The position numbers and the translations under genes were made by a program. A stretch of 64,000 bases of DNA from Aedes albopictus (taxonomy: Eukaryota; Arthropoda; Insecta; Diptera; Culicidae): NCBI RefSeq assembly GCF_035046485.1, contig NC_085138.1, forward strand, positions 31,149,047 to 31,213,046, given 5' to 3'. Every line of letters starts with the position of its first letter. The first letter of the stretch is position 1. The notes beneath the pieces were generated by a model. It had not been told where the DNA came from and searched no databases. It was given only the letters and a program-made list of their open reading frames with translations. Positions 53,051 to 64,000 of this stretch are shown here, in pieces.

Positions 53051-53082
53051 TAGAAAAAAATGTGGAGAATATAAGAAGAGAT

Positions 53083-53240
53083 CCATTATTTGTCACGCAA
53101 AAATTGTTCAATTTCAACGTCCCCCTCCTGCCATGTCACACTTTTTGTAAAAGACATCTTAACATTTTTTTTATCGTTACACTTTGTTTCACCCCTCCTC
53201 CCCTCATAAAGCGTGACGTAATTTATGTACGTTTTTTATG
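53083..53240. mobile_element. Probable MITE with TTACGTCACGC-like ends
   Basis: CATTATTTGTCACGC at the left and GCGTGACGTAATTTATG at the right are imperfect inverted ends enclosing CCCCTCCTGCCATGTCAC. Likely an old MITE. A related ATAAATTACGTAACAC scrap lies near 4933. Confidence 0.45.
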
Positions 53241-54311
53241 TACTTTTGAAAATCTCACATTGCATCTGCTTTTAATTACACCTGTCACAATAATGGGTAC
53301 AACTTAATGAAACAATGCCAACAGAGCCGTCCACTCATAAAAAGGCACTTATTCGAATTAAATGCATCGATTGAAATGTTCGGCTTGTACAACGCTGACT
53401 CCATCCCCTTTTCCCCAGAACCTCCGTTATTGAGAAGTACAACATCAATATTGGGACATTCGGTCATTTTATCCGACAAAAAAAAACCAACAATTTTCTC
53501 GCACTCATCATCGATCAGCGATCCATACCCCGGTAATTAAATTTATCACGTACAATCTCCTGTAGCTGTGGAATAAATATATCTTTTTTTTCGTTTTCCA
53601 TACGTTCCCTCCCACAAACCACCCCCTTGCAAAAAAAAAAAATAACGAGAACAATGATGGCGATTAATTCAAATTATTATCACTTTCCATCCCTTTCCAT
53701 CCTCACTTTTGTTTCCACGTTTTCCCACCCATCAAAAAAGCAACATTTGTGTGATTGTTCAGCTGAGTTTTGTTTTGCGTACGTGTTGTACCTGAGTACT
53801 TGGAATCGGTTTACGCCCAAATTACGATAGGGCTCTCCTCTCGTTGCTGTATGCAAATATGGCACAATGTAATTTGTTCAAATATGAATGCGTCAATTAA
53901 ACACGCATTTGTATGGCTTGCCTCTAGTTATACTTTTTTTTTGCTGGTGGCGTAACATGAGTGCGTTGTTTTATGGGAACGGATCGTTATCGCTTCGGCA
54001 GCGCTGGTTGGCTGGTGGCAACCAGTTACCTGTTACCAGGGTCTGATGATAATACTTTCCAGGTGATGCCGATAATGGAAGCCGTGAACACGTTTTGTAA
54101 ACAACAGAATTTAATGTAGAAATGTGGTGTCGCTTAAAATTCTGCTTAACATTCTATTCTTCCAGTTGAATATAATGAGGCTAGGTTGAATTCTGGATAA
54201 TGCGCTCCTCAAACACTTCGGGGTTTATGATAAAAAGTCGAATGGACAAAAGATAGAACAGACAAAGCTTCGGTGGATATAGGATAGGATGCTCGGTCAA
54301 ATGCTCGGTTG
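53241..54311. other. Low-copy-looking intergenic DNA
   Basis: No repeat boundaries seen. Short frames only. Contains AT-rich stretches and an ATGCAAAT octamer near 53850. No gene is supported. Confidence 0.35.
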
Positions 54312-54353
54312 AGAAGTCCCAAAAAAATGACCACGTGGTTTATGGACAGCCCC
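54312..54353 (-). mobile_element. Half copy of GGGGCTGTCC MITE
   Basis: AAGTCCCAAAAAAATGACCA followed by CGTGGTTTATGGACAGCCCC equals the right 42 bp of 33396-33559. The rest is deleted. Confidence 0.8.
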
Positions 54354-55134
54354 TAACCTCTTCCCAGAACCTCCAATCTCTACCTCCCCGTGGCACCGGT
54401 TGGCAGCGAGCAACCTCAAGGAAGTGCGTGTAACCAACCCCGACATGAACTCAGGTTGTAGGCTGACGGGGAGCGAGAGGGTTTGCATCTTCAAGCCTGA
54501 CCCTTAGTTTGCCATGCCAGGGGAGGCTTATCGACGTTTGAGTAATAGTGAAGGACTCTTACTTCAACTGTACACCATGGTCCACCGGAAAGTTATGGAT
54601 CTGGTGTCCAGCCCTACGAGCCAGTCGAAAAAAAAATATTGTACCTTAAACTCAGCAACAGAATGATACGAACCCAGAGAAATACCAATGAATCCTACGA
54701 ATAGAAGGGACTCAAGTACGTGAAATTTCTGAACTCTCAACTTTGCCCGCATACTCGCCGTTCTACTGAAGACCGGGGATACGGCATCGTAGCGCTGCAG
54801 GATGTGTGGACAGTATCCATGGTGCAAACGTTTAGAGGTACACTGGAACCTCTCTGAAGGTAATAAGTCGGAACTGCCTAAGAAGAAATTTTATCTAAAT
54901 GGATTTCAAAGTTGCAAAGAAGTTTAAGGAGGACTAGAAGCTTTAAAGAGGGGAGGGTTCATTAGGAGTTTCAGATAACCTAAGGGAGTTTCAGGTGGGG
55001 TTGTTAGATTTAGTCAGAGGTGCTCCAAGGTATTTCCGGCAGTGGTATCATAGAGGTTACTTCAAGCAGCTAATTGAGTAACCAGTTCTTGAAATAAACA
55101 AAAAAAAAACAAAAGTAATTTCCTACCAGTATAA
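54354..55134. other. Probable retroelement fragment and unassigned DNA
   Basis: GC-richer to about 54840 with no open frame. The DNA (GTGGCACCGGTTGGCAGCGA, AGGTTGTAGGCTGACGGGGA) looks like non-LTR element untranslated sequence seen repeatedly in mosquitoes (from memory, uncertain). From 54841 it grades into decayed GTTTCAGG-type words. Confidence 0.3.
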
Positions 55135-55640
55135 GCGTCAATGGATTACTCCACAAAATTCTCCTCAAAATTCTCCATGGAGTTTCTTACAGAGCTTCGA
55201 ATATTTCATAAGCTATTTTTCCGAAAATTCTCAAAAAAAAAAAATATTTCAGAAAATCTTGCAAGAATTTCTTTAAACATTCTTTAAGAGATTCCTTCCA
55301 CTGGTTTCTTAAAAAAATCCTCCATCAATTCCTTCAAAATTCCGTACTACAATTCCTTCAGGAAATCGTCCTCGAAGCAATCCGAAAATAAATTCAGCGA
55401 TTCGTTCAGAAAATGAAAAATTCAGAATTCTTCCAGAAAATTATCCACGATTTTCTCTAGAAAATCTTCCACTGACTCCTCCTTTTTTCAGATTTTTTCC
55501 ACGGATTTCTTAAAACATGTTCCTAGACATTTCTTCAGATTTTTTATGAGATATCTTCATAAACTCATCCAAGGATTCAATAATCTCTAAATCTTTTATG
55601 TAATGCTTTCAAAACTGCTGAGTATTTTCAGAAGGTCCCC
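55135..55640. repeat. Degenerate AATTCCTTCAGAAA tract
   Basis: Same class as 36-38 kb. Words TTCTTCAGA, GATTCCTTCC and AAAATTCTCC recur. Confidence 0.5.
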
Positions 55641-55661
55641 CTAGAAATTCTAATGGGGATT

Positions 55662-57131
55662 TTTTTTTATTACCGTACGGGTTTGGGCCGAAGGGTCTCA
55701 AATTTTCATGAAACTTTTTCCAAAGACAGGGCTCATGGATATATGAACAAAAAAAATGAGGAAAATTCAGAGTCGTCTATTTTCCCAGAAAACTCAGGTG
55801 GAAATTTTTTGTTTTCCCCTGACACTACTTACTTTGAAAAATCGTTACTCAAGGAGGGGGCGGTCCAGAATGTCGAATTGTTTAAAAATCCATATTCACT
55901 CAAATTGATGTGGTCAGGGCGTTAACAGTGTGCACCCAAAATAACCAAAATTGGTATTTTATTATATTTCGCATCCTGAGGGGGCGGTCCAGAATGTCGA
56001 ATTGTTTAAAAATCCATATTCATGATGTGGTCAGGGCGTTAACAGTGTGCACTCAAAATAACCAAAATTGGTATTTTATTACATTTTGCATCCTGAAAAA
56101 AAAATTTTTTTTGAACTGAAGAGCTGGTTACTTAGTGAGTAACTTGGAGTAACCACGATGACACCACTGCTCAAGAACGAAGCATCGTAGAAACAAAGTT
56201 TTTTATTAGAATATGAAAGCAAAACGTTTCCCACAAATTTTTCCACGGTTGAGAAAATTCGTAAAGAAAAGCCGGAAAAACTATGCCCAAACTCGTTGAA
56301 AATTTTCAAAAAAATATTTTTTAAAAGGTAATTTCATAAGCTTTAATCGTTGAAATTTTTGGAATGCATTTTTTTTTCGTTTTTGAGTTATGGCCAATTT
56401 TGTTGAAAAATGCCCAAATGTGCCATAAAAGCCTTTTCTTTGAAAAATCATAACTCAAGAACGAAGCATCGTAGAAACAAAGTTTTTTAATGAAAATGAA
56501 AGTAAATTTTTTCAGGAATCCAAAAAAAAATATGAGATGGAAAAAGTTTTCCACAAAATTTTACACCGTTGAGAAAATTCATAAAGAAAAGCCGGAGAAA
56601 CTATGTCCGAACACGTGGAAAATTAAAAAAAAAAGTATGTTTAAGAAGGTAATTTCATAAGCTTTGATCGCTGAAATTTTTGGAATGCACTTAATTTTCG
56701 TTCCTGAGTTATACTAAATTTTGTGAAAAATTACCATATAATATAAGCTTACTTCTCAAAAATATTTTTTCGAAAATTTTCCACGAGTTCGAGCATAGTT
56801 TTTTCGGCTTTTCTTTACGAATTTTCTCAACTGTAAAAAAACTTGTGGGAAACTTTTTCCAGTTTCTTTTTTTTTTTTTGATTTCTGAGAAAATTTTCTT
56901 TCATTTTCTAAAAAAAACTTTGTTTCTACGATGCTTCGTTCTTGAGTTATGATTTTTTCAAAGTAAGTAGTGTCAGGGGAAAACAAAAAATTTCCACCTG
57001 AGTTTTCCGGGAAAATAGGCGACCCCGAATTTTTCTCATTTTTTTTTGTTCATATATCCATGAGCCCTGCCTGTGGAAAAAGTTTCATAAAAATCTGAGA
57101 CCCTTCGGCCTAACTTGTGCGATAATAAAAA
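55662..57131. mobile_element. Foldback element, 1.47 kb
   Basis: The arms of more than 220 bp share GGCCGAAGGGTCTCA, ATGAAACTTTTTCC, GGGCTCATGGATATATGAAC and TTTCCACCTGAGTTTTCC in inverted order. The sentence-like block AACTCAAGAACGAAGCATCG occurs three times in varying orientation inside. No coding frame. It abuts the left end of composite copy B. Confidence 0.75.
55851..56095 (+). repeat. 124-bp tandem duplication
   Basis: GGGGGCGGTCCAGAATGTCG starts near 55857 and 55981. The units run through GTCAGGGCGTTAACAGTGTG and CAAAATTGGTATTTTATTA, with a small deletion in the second. It is inside the foldback element. Confidence 0.85.
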
Positions 57132-57351
57132 CCCAGATTAATCCACCTAGTGGTGATAGTGCCTTTCTCGTCGAATATGTACTCAACATTTTTTCCGGCC
57201 ATAAGCCGAAGTGTTCCTGAATCCTGAGAATACTCTAGAACGGAATAAATCTCATTTTCTTCTTTTGTCACAGTGCTCGTTGACTCGTCAATGAGGGGTG
57301 GAGTTGATAAATAATAAATGTATTTGATGAAAAAATTCTTAAAAAAATTAA

Positions 57352-57628
57352 GCAAAACCGCTTAAGGCGAAACTGGAAGCATTTCCTAATTTTTTTGGTT
57401 TTTGAATTTTTATAAAATAACGAAGCAACTTTTTGTGAAATTTTGTTCAAACATGGTTTCTGCAAAAACGAAAAACATTTTATACCGTGTAAAAAATCAG
57501 AAGATACCCTGATCCACACTCTACATGTGCACGAAAATCGATTTTGAAAATGTTGCTTCGCTATTTAATAGTACATCAAAAACCAAAAAATGAGGAAAGG
57601 CTTCCAGTTTCGCCTTAGCTCATCGGTT
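57352..57628. mobile_element. Foldback MITE GGCGAAACTGGAAGC
   Basis: CTTAAGGCGAAACTGGAAGC at the left pairs with GCTTCCAGTTTCGCCTTAG at the right. The arms continue through TTTTTTGGTTTTTGA and AACGAAGCAAC, about 70 bp each. The boundaries are approximate. Confidence 0.7.
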
Positions 57629-57763
57629 TTGATAAAGAAAAACTTCTGGAAGACTCTAATTTCACTTTAAAGTTGATAAATCTATTGGTTTATTTATTTG
57701 TGCACTTCTTCAAGATGTTGAATTCCGACCAAAATTTCCAAGAAGGGACCCCTCTGGACTTAA

Positions 57764-58387
57764 CCCTCTAATACCCAACCCTGCCTTTAGACGGGGTATA
57801 GTTTGAGCATTTTTGTAATTTTTGTTTAGTGGAAAATCAAAATTTTGATATTTTTGGCTGATATTTAAGACTGTTTTGTATATCTTAAATAGTTTTTGGT
57901 GTATTTTAAAGCGTATTTACATTTTTTTTAAATCATTGAAAAATTGATGTTTTAGACACCTTTTAGAAGTCATTGTTTATTTTGTATTGAATCGCTGCAA
58001 TTAACATATTTTAAAGTTTTCCCAAATCATTCTACCCAAGTTTAATAGTTTAAGCCTTTAAGGGAATCGAATACACTCTAAAATTATTTTCCTTATAATT
58101 ACACGGAAAAAAAAATTTTCTTTGAAAAAAAAATAAAAATAAAAATATTTCAACAATAATCATAAAATCTCAAAATGTTTTCATCTCAAAAAATCCGTAC
58201 CCCAAATAGGCTTCCAGGAAAAATATAAAGTTGTGGGTATGTTCAAAAATAAAAATTAGAAAAATCAAAAACTGAAATTCACGAAATCGATAATTAAAAA
58301 TAATCATCATCCAAAACATGTTTAAATCGATTTTAGATGACGAAAAATTATATTAAGATCAAAATCAAAAATTTGGGTATTAGAGGG
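57764..58387. mobile_element. TTAA-flanked TIR element, 624 bp
   Basis: The termini CCCTCTAATACCCAA and complement are flanked by TTAA on both sides (57760-57763, 58388-58391), as for piggyBac-type MITEs. The AT-rich interior is without a frame. Confidence 0.85.
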
Positions 58388-58959
58388 TTAAGAGAAAATC
58401 AAAATTTGTGTCAGCCTTATTCAGAAAAGCAAGAATTTTATCAAAGCCATAATTGAATTTGGAAACTTATTGATGGCTCATATTCCGACGCTATGTTAAA
58501 CGTATAGGCCGAGTTGAAAAATATCAAATCTCTCAGTTGACTGCTTGACCACCTTCACTAGCACTGGATGCCGATCATTATCAAGACATTTCGGCAATTT
58601 TTTTTCTGCGCACTTTAGCCTACATTTTATTATCATTAGTTATAAGATTCATGTAAAAATTGACAAAAAAAAGTGCAAGCAATCGAAATTCCCCTATTAA
58701 AGCCCATTCAAATTTCTACCGTGTTACAAAGCGCGAGGACTCAACCAGTTGCATCAAAATTGTTCGCAGTAATTTTGGACGCAGAAGGGTATTGGTGCTA
58801 TAAAATTTAAATTTTTCCATACAACGTTGATCCATCCTACTGTAAAATGACGCCTCAGGAATCTAAAATGATGTAATTTGACAAGATCGTTTAAATTTTT
58901 ATCAAGATTTTGTTCTTTTACACATATTAATCGCTTGCATCGATTTTGTTCACCTGCGT

Positions 58960-61090
58960 AATTTCAGCAATGGGCCCAACTCTGATTCTGCAACACTGCC
59001 GGTAATCTTAAGTGTGGTCAGAGACTATTTTCTTGCTGCCTGTGTAACTGGTTAACGAACATTTTTGATGATTTGATGTTTCGCATGCATGGGTTTGGTT
59101 TTGTTTTTTAATTGGTCACTTCCGACAGGACACCTGGAACCGGTTCCGGAACACAACCGGTTTGGATACGGTATGAAACTGTTTTCTTGCTTATCGTTCA
59201 TCTGGTTATCGAAAAACCCCGCTCTTCCATGTGTCACATGCATGGGCTTGGTTTACTTTTTTAATTGACCACTTCCAGCGGGACAGCTGGAACCGGTTCC
59301 GGAACACAACCGGTTCAGATATAGTCTGAAACTATTTTCCTGCTTACCGTTCATCTGGTTATCGAAAAAGCCGCTCTTTGATGTGTCGCATGCCTGGGTC
59401 TGGTTCACTTTTTTAATTGGCCACTTCCGGCAGGACATCCGGAACCGGTTCCGGAACACTACCGGTTCAAACTAGGTTTGAAACTATGTTTTTGCTTACC
59501 GTTCATCTTCTTCTTCTTCTTCTTCTTCTTCTTCTTTATGGCTCGACGTCCCCACTGGGACTTGGCCTGCCTCGCTTCAACTTAATGTTCTTTCAGCACT
59601 TCCACAGTTATTAATTGAAGGGCTTTCTTTGCCTGCCATCGCATGAATTTGTATATTGTGAGGCAAGTACAATGATACACTATGCCCAGGGAGTCGAGAA
59701 AATTTCCCCGACTGGAACGGGAATCGAACCCGCCGTCTCCGGATTGGCGATCCATAGCCTTAACCACTAGGCTAACTATGGAGACCCCCGTTCCGTTACC
59801 GTTCATCTGGTTATCGAAAAAGCCGCTCTTTGATGTGTCGCATGCCTGGGTTTGGATCACTTTTTTAATTGGCCAATTCCGGCAGGACATCCGGAACCGG
59901 TTCCGGAATACTACCGGTTCAAACATGGTCTGAAACTATTTTCCTGCTTACCGTTCATTTGGTTATCGAAAAAGCCGCTGCTTGATGTGTCACATGCCTG
60001 GGTTTGGTTCACTTTTTTAATTGGCCAATTCCGGCAGGACATTCGGAACCGGTTCCGGAACACTACCGGTTCAAACTAGGTTTGAAACTATGTTTCTGCT
60101 TACCGTTCATCTGGTTATCGAAAAAGCCGCTCTTTGATGTGTCGCATGCCTGGGTTTGGATCACTTTTTTAATTGGCCAATTCCGGCAGGACATCCGGAA
60201 CCGGTTCCGGAATACTACTGGTTCAAACATGGTCTGAAACTATTTTGCTGCTTACCGTTCATTTGGTTATCGAAAAAGCCGCTGTTTGATGTGTCACATG
60301 CCTGGGTTTGGTTCACTTTTTTAATTGGCCAATTCCGGCAGGACATCCGGAACCGGTTCCGGAATACTACCGGTTCAAACATGGTCTGAAACTATTTTCC
60401 TGCTTACCGTTCATTTGGTTATCGAAAAAGCCGCTGTTTGATGTGTCACATGCCTGGGTTTGGTTCACTTTTTTAATTGGCCAATTCCGGCAGGACATTC
60501 GGAACCGGTTCTGGAACACAACCGGTTCAAACGAGGTTTGAAATTATTTTCCTGCTTACCGTTCATCTGGTTATCGAAAAAGCCGCTCTTTGATGTGTCG
60601 CATGCCTGGATTTGGTTCACTTTTTTAATTGGCCACTTCCGGCAGGACATCCGGAACCGGTTCCGGAATACTACTGGTTCAAACATGGTCTGAAACTATT
60701 TTCCTGCTAACCGTTCATCTGGTTATCGAAAAAGCCGCTCTTTGATGTGTCGCATGCCTGGGTTTGTTACATATTTTTAATTGGCCACTTCCGGCAGGAC
60801 ATCCGGAACCGGTTCCGGAATACTACCGGTTCAAACATGGTCTGAAACTATTTTTCTGCTTACCATTCAACTGGTTATCGAAAAATCCGCTATTTGACGT
60901 GTCGCATGTATGGATTATGTTCACATTCTTATTTTGCCACTTCCGGCGGGACACCCGGAACCGGTTCCGGAACACTACTGGTTCAGATATAGTCAGAGAC
61001 TATTTTCCTTCATCCCGTTCATCAGATAATCGAAAATGCCGTGGTTTGATGGGTCGCATGCATGGGTTTGTTGCATTTTCATGTCTGGCC
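58960..61090 (+). repeat. 152-bp tandem array of composite copy B
   Basis: About a dozen units. The word TTCATYTGGTTATCG recurs exactly 152 bp apart from about 59955 to 60866 (six or more intervals). Each unit has a GCATGCCTGGGTTTGG block, CCACTTCCGGCAGGACATCC and the near-palindrome GGAACCGGTTCCGGAA. The similar 75-77-codon frames are only repeat shadows. Confidence 0.9.
59509..59795 (-). mobile_element. tRNA-derived SINE, complete, 13-bp TSD
   Basis: On minus: TAGCCTAGTGGTTAAGG (A-box), GGGTTCGATTCCCG (perfect B-box), a body of about 190 bp, and a GAA-repeat tail (CTT repeats on plus, 59507-59535). It is flanked by the perfect 13-bp duplication TTACCGTTCATCT (59496-59508, 59796-59808). It is the best-preserved copy of the SINE family scattered through the window. 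Confidence 0.9.
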
Positions 61091-61260
61091 CCTTCTTGGG
61101 GTACCGGTCCGGAACACCTAAATGGCCATAACTCCGGAACGGCTGGACCGATCTGAACCATTTTCAATAGGAAACAATGGGACAATGTACCCCGTCGAAT
61201 GAACCATCGGTCGTTGAAATCGGTTCATATTTACTATCTAAAAATGAGGTGACCTTTTTG

Positions 61261-61296
61261 TACACATACACACACACACGCACACACATACATACA

Positions 61297-61382
<86 letters not shown>

Positions 61383-61390
61383 TACACACA
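61261..61390 (+). repeat. CA microsatellite of composite copy B
   Basis: CA/TACA repeats, uninterrupted by retrotransposons. It is the structural counterpart of the split block at 21288-33160. Confidence 0.92.
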
Positions 61391-61529
61391 GACATCATCT
61401 CAACTCGTCGAGCTGAGTCGATTGGTATATAACACTTGACCCCTCCGGGGGCTCTATCAAATTTTCGTTTTTGGAGTGAACATATAGCCTTTCGGTACAC
61501 CTTGGTGTACGAGAAAGGCAAAAAAATGC

Positions 61530-62310
61530 CTAGTGAGAATTTCTCCAGAAATTTGTCGAATTATTATTTTATAATTTCCATTAGTTCTTCCTGAAACATT
61601 GCCAGAGATTACTTCAGAAATACTTCTAGAAGCTCGTTTAGGAAACCCTTCTATTGATTCCTTTATAAAATTAGTATACTTCAGAAATTCCTTCAAACAT
61701 TGTTTCGAAAATTCATCCAGTGTTTTCTTCAAAAAATCTTCCAGAGATTCATTCAGAAATTCGTTCAGGAAGTCCACCACAGATTTTTTAGCAATTGCTC
61801 TTTTATTTTCATTGAAAGTTTTCGCCAATATGTATCCAAGAACTTCTACAGGGATTCATCCAGAAAATCCTGCAGGAATTCTTTCAGGAGTTCATTCCTT
61901 CAGGATTTTCTCCAGATATTTCTCCATGTATTTTCCCATAGAATTTTCTGACATTTCTTGAAAGGATATTGATTGATTGATTGATTTGTCTTTATTTAAG
62001 AGACTTTCAGCCCCACCGAAAAGATAACTCTTAGAATTTCTTCGAATTCTTTGGGGAATTTATTCAGAATTCAATCAGATTTATTCATAATCTTCACAGA
62101 AGTTTATCTAGGCGTTTTGATATATTCCTTCAGAAATTTCTTCTGAAATATTTCCAAAAATTATTTCAGGAATACTTTCAGAATTCCACTTTCTCTTTTT
62201 TTAGAATTCCGCCCAAGACTTCGCTGGGGAATTTCTCCGGATATTTATCTAGGAAGTTTTTCAAAACTCCTTGATGTGATTTTTTTCACTTTCTTTTATA
62301 GATTTTCCTC
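61530..62310. repeat. Degenerate AATTCCTTCAGAAA tract
   Basis: Same class as 36-38 kb. Frames at 61599-61961 and 61457-61828 reflect the low-complexity words. Confidence 0.55.
61963..62032 (-). mobile_element. 3' tail of a non-LTR retrotransposon
   Basis: On minus, a segment ending GGCTGAAAGTCTCTTAAATA is followed by AAGACAAATCAATCAATCAA, a 3' terminus with a TCAA-type tail. Only some 60-70 bp remain. Confidence 0.5.
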
Positions 62311-62319
62311 TGGAAATTC

Positions 62320-62385
62320 ATTTGATTTGATTGATTTATCTTTATTATAAAAACTTGCAGCCCTTGACTAGTTCGTCTCGAAATT
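62320..62385 (-). mobile_element. Second 3' tail of the same non-LTR family
   Basis: On minus, CGAGACGAACTAGTCAAGGG, then CTGCAAGTTTTTATAATAAA and GATAAATCAATCAAATC. It is the same terminal design as 61963-62032. Confidence 0.5.
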
Positions 62386-62779
62386 CATTTGAAGATTTCC
62401 TAGAAGAATTCTTGAAGAATTCTTGAAAATTATGTGGAGCAATTCTTGGGCAAAAATTCTTGGGATAACTCGTTAAGATAGCCTGGGATTACTACCTCAA
62501 GAAACTTAAGATACTTCAAGGATGAAAAGAATTCCAAGGAAAAATCATTAGAAACTTATTGATAAACTGTACAGGTTAATTCAAGGAAAAATTGCTTGAG
62601 ATATTTCTGATTACACATGAAAGAAAATGTGAACGAACTTCCGTGGCAATCCTTGAATGAATTTTCTATATTACCGCTTAAAGAATCATAGAAAACCCCA
62701 ATAAAAGTTATAAGGTTTTATGACGGTTCTCAAAACCTCTAAATAACTAATTGGTCATTAAAATGTTACTTGGGTTTAG
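62386..62779. other. Decayed DNA with CCCAAGTAAC-type right end
   Basis: Near 62708-62775, GTTATAAGGTTTTATGACGG and TTAAAATGTTACTTGGG resemble the right terminus of the CCCAAGTAAC element class. Nothing else recognised. Confidence 0.4.
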
Positions 62780-63720
62780 TGGAATTGCAGGGCATTTCAC
62801 AGGTTGAAATTAAAATGCCCCCTTCGCGTGGGTTTCAGAGGCGTGTTTCAAGGCATTTCAGGAGGTTTAAGATGGGATTTGGGTAACTTCACTGATTCTA
62901 AGGTGACCTTCACGGAGGTTTAAGGAGGTTTTCAGAGGCGTTACAGTGCGCTTTAGTGTGTAACACTGTGTTTTAGAAGGTTTTGAGGAATTTTAGGGAA
63001 TTCAACTGGCTTTCAGTTCTTCCCGGGGTTCTGGGCGTTTCAGAGGCGTTTCAAGACGTTACCATGTGATTTTGGAGGTTTCAGAGAGGCTTCACAAGCT
63101 CTCGGGTTAGCTTTACGGAAGTTTTAGGAGTGTTCAAAAACGTTTCAAGGCGTTACAATGCGTTTCAGTACGTTTAAGGACATTTCTAGGCGTTTCAGTA
63201 TGTTTCGGATGAGATTGAAGGTGTTTCACAAGCTCTCAGTTGACCTTCACGGGGGTCTCAGGTAGGTTGCAGAGGCGTTTGAAGGCATTTCAATGCGATT
63301 CAGAAAATTTCAGAGGCGCTTTAGGGAAATTCAGAGGTCCTTTAGGGAAATTCAGAGGATGTCAGGTGAACTTCATGGGTGTTTCAAAAGGGTTTCAGTG
63401 ACATTTCCAGGCGTTTAAATACAATTTAAGGCGTTCCAGGGGGTTTAAGATGGGTTTAGGGCTTCACAGGTTCTTATGTTACCATAACGATGATTTCAGG
63501 AGGTTTTGAGAGGCGTTACAATGCGTTCCAGAGGATTGGGGGGAGTTTCAAAGGAGTGTAAGGCATTACAAAATGAGTGTTTAGGGCGTTTCAAGGCTTT
63601 TCAAGACGAGTTTCAGTGGGCTTCTGAGGCGTTTTATGGTGGTTCAGGGCGCTTCAGTGTGCGTCAGGATGTTTTAATAGGTATCATGGGCGTTTCGGAT
63701 GGTTTCAGAAGGGCTTGACG
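62780..63720. repeat. Degenerate GGCGTTTCAGAGG tract
   Basis: Complementary orientation of 47770-48430. GTTTCAAGGCGTT, TTTCAGAGGCGTTT and GAGGTTTCAGG words recur irregularly at about 10-12 nt. The 70-codon frame at 63506 is an artefact. Confidence 0.65.
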
Positions 63721-64000
63721 TTTCAGACTAACTACGTTTGTAAATCACACATGCAGCACACATGTTACAAAAGAGTCACGTGGCGCAGTTTTTTTTTGTT
63801 GCGTGCGAGTCAAATTCAAGTAATTCTAACATGGGGTAAAGAGCACTGAAATAATAAACCTCATTCAAACACTGAAATTGAGCATGTGCATCCGATGGCT
63901 TATGCTTAAAAATGTGTATGAGCCTTTTCAAATTAACACCACTGCAGACGGAATCACAAATCGAACATGTACTGATTTATGGACGGCACTTCTCCGACAT
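63721..64000. other. Unassigned right-edge DNA
   Basis: No feature recognised. Confidence 0.35.

Larger units (their letters stand above)
57132..61526. mobile_element. Composite element, copy B, nearly complete
   Basis: About 4.4 kb. Left end CCCAGATTAATCCACCTAG and GCCTTTCTCGTCGAATATGT, then GGAAACTTATTGATGG (58470) and GCGCACTTTAGCCTACAT (58609), the 152-bp array (58960-61090), GGCTGGACCGATCTGAACC, the CA block (61261-61390), CAACTCGTCGAGCTGAGTCG and the right end GTGTACGAGAAAGGCAAAAA. It carries three insertions (foldback 57352, TTAA element 57764, SINE 59509). It shows the uninterrupted CA block and the uninterrupted GGTATAT site that are filled in copy A. Confidence 0.75.

Noticed and set aside
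58960..61090. CRISPR-like array
   Set aside because: The repeated part is the whole 152-bp unit, with no unique spacers, in a eukaryotic setting with SINEs and introns.

Overview
The window looks like a stretch of a culicine mosquito genome, most likely Aedes. The basis is an antigen-5/CAP gene split by a 59-bp intron, a Feilai-like tRNA-derived SINE, many small terminal-inverted-repeat (TIR) and foldback elements, R1-clade retrotransposons and the CA-microsatellite composite repeat. The genus call is inference; no database was searched. No bacterial or operon-type organisation is present. The window is gene-poor. I support one ordinary host gene (antigen-5/CAP, 43.3-44.1 kb, minus) and one partial, probably retrotransposon-derived ORF running off the left edge (1-443, minus).

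Layout. 0-13.5 kb: left-edge ORF, long degenerate GGAATTCC-type purine tracts, a SINE, a foldback element, a 1.34-kb TA-flanked TIR element, low-copy-looking DNA and another purine tract. 13.57-35.67 kb: one old composite element (copy A) opened by serial insertions. They are two copies of a 253-bp MITE, a 1.28-kb TIR element, a 1.0-kb TIR element, a non-autonomous LTR element (2.7 kb, identical LTRs, 5-bp target duplication), two R1-type non-LTR retrotransposons lying head to tail in the CA microsatellite of the host element, and a 2.4-kb TIR element that itself carries a MITE and a SINE. 35.7-43 kb: decayed repeats, a solo LTR, a second near-identical copy of the 1.0-kb element, a TAA-flanked foldback element, a small TA element and a scrap of Tc1-type transposase. 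43.2-44.2 kb: the antigen-5/CAP gene. 44.3-57.1 kb: SINEs, foldback MITEs and two kinds of degenerate short-period tracts, plus a segment (45.6-47.0 kb) paralogous to 9.7-10.7 kb. 57.13-61.52 kb: a second, much less interrupted copy (B) of the composite element, with a 152-bp tandem array, CA block and right end. 61.5-64 kb: degenerate tracts and tails of non-LTR elements.

The only genes that work together are the retrotransposon pairs. In each R1 element, ORF1 encodes a three-zinc-knuckle Gag-like protein and ORF2 encodes an endonuclease plus reverse transcriptase. In element 2 both frames are open and overlap at ATGA. In element 1, ORF1 is split by a 169-bp MITE and the ORF2 start appears to be lost. 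Copy B acts as an unfilled reference from which the order and targets of the insertions in copy A can be read.
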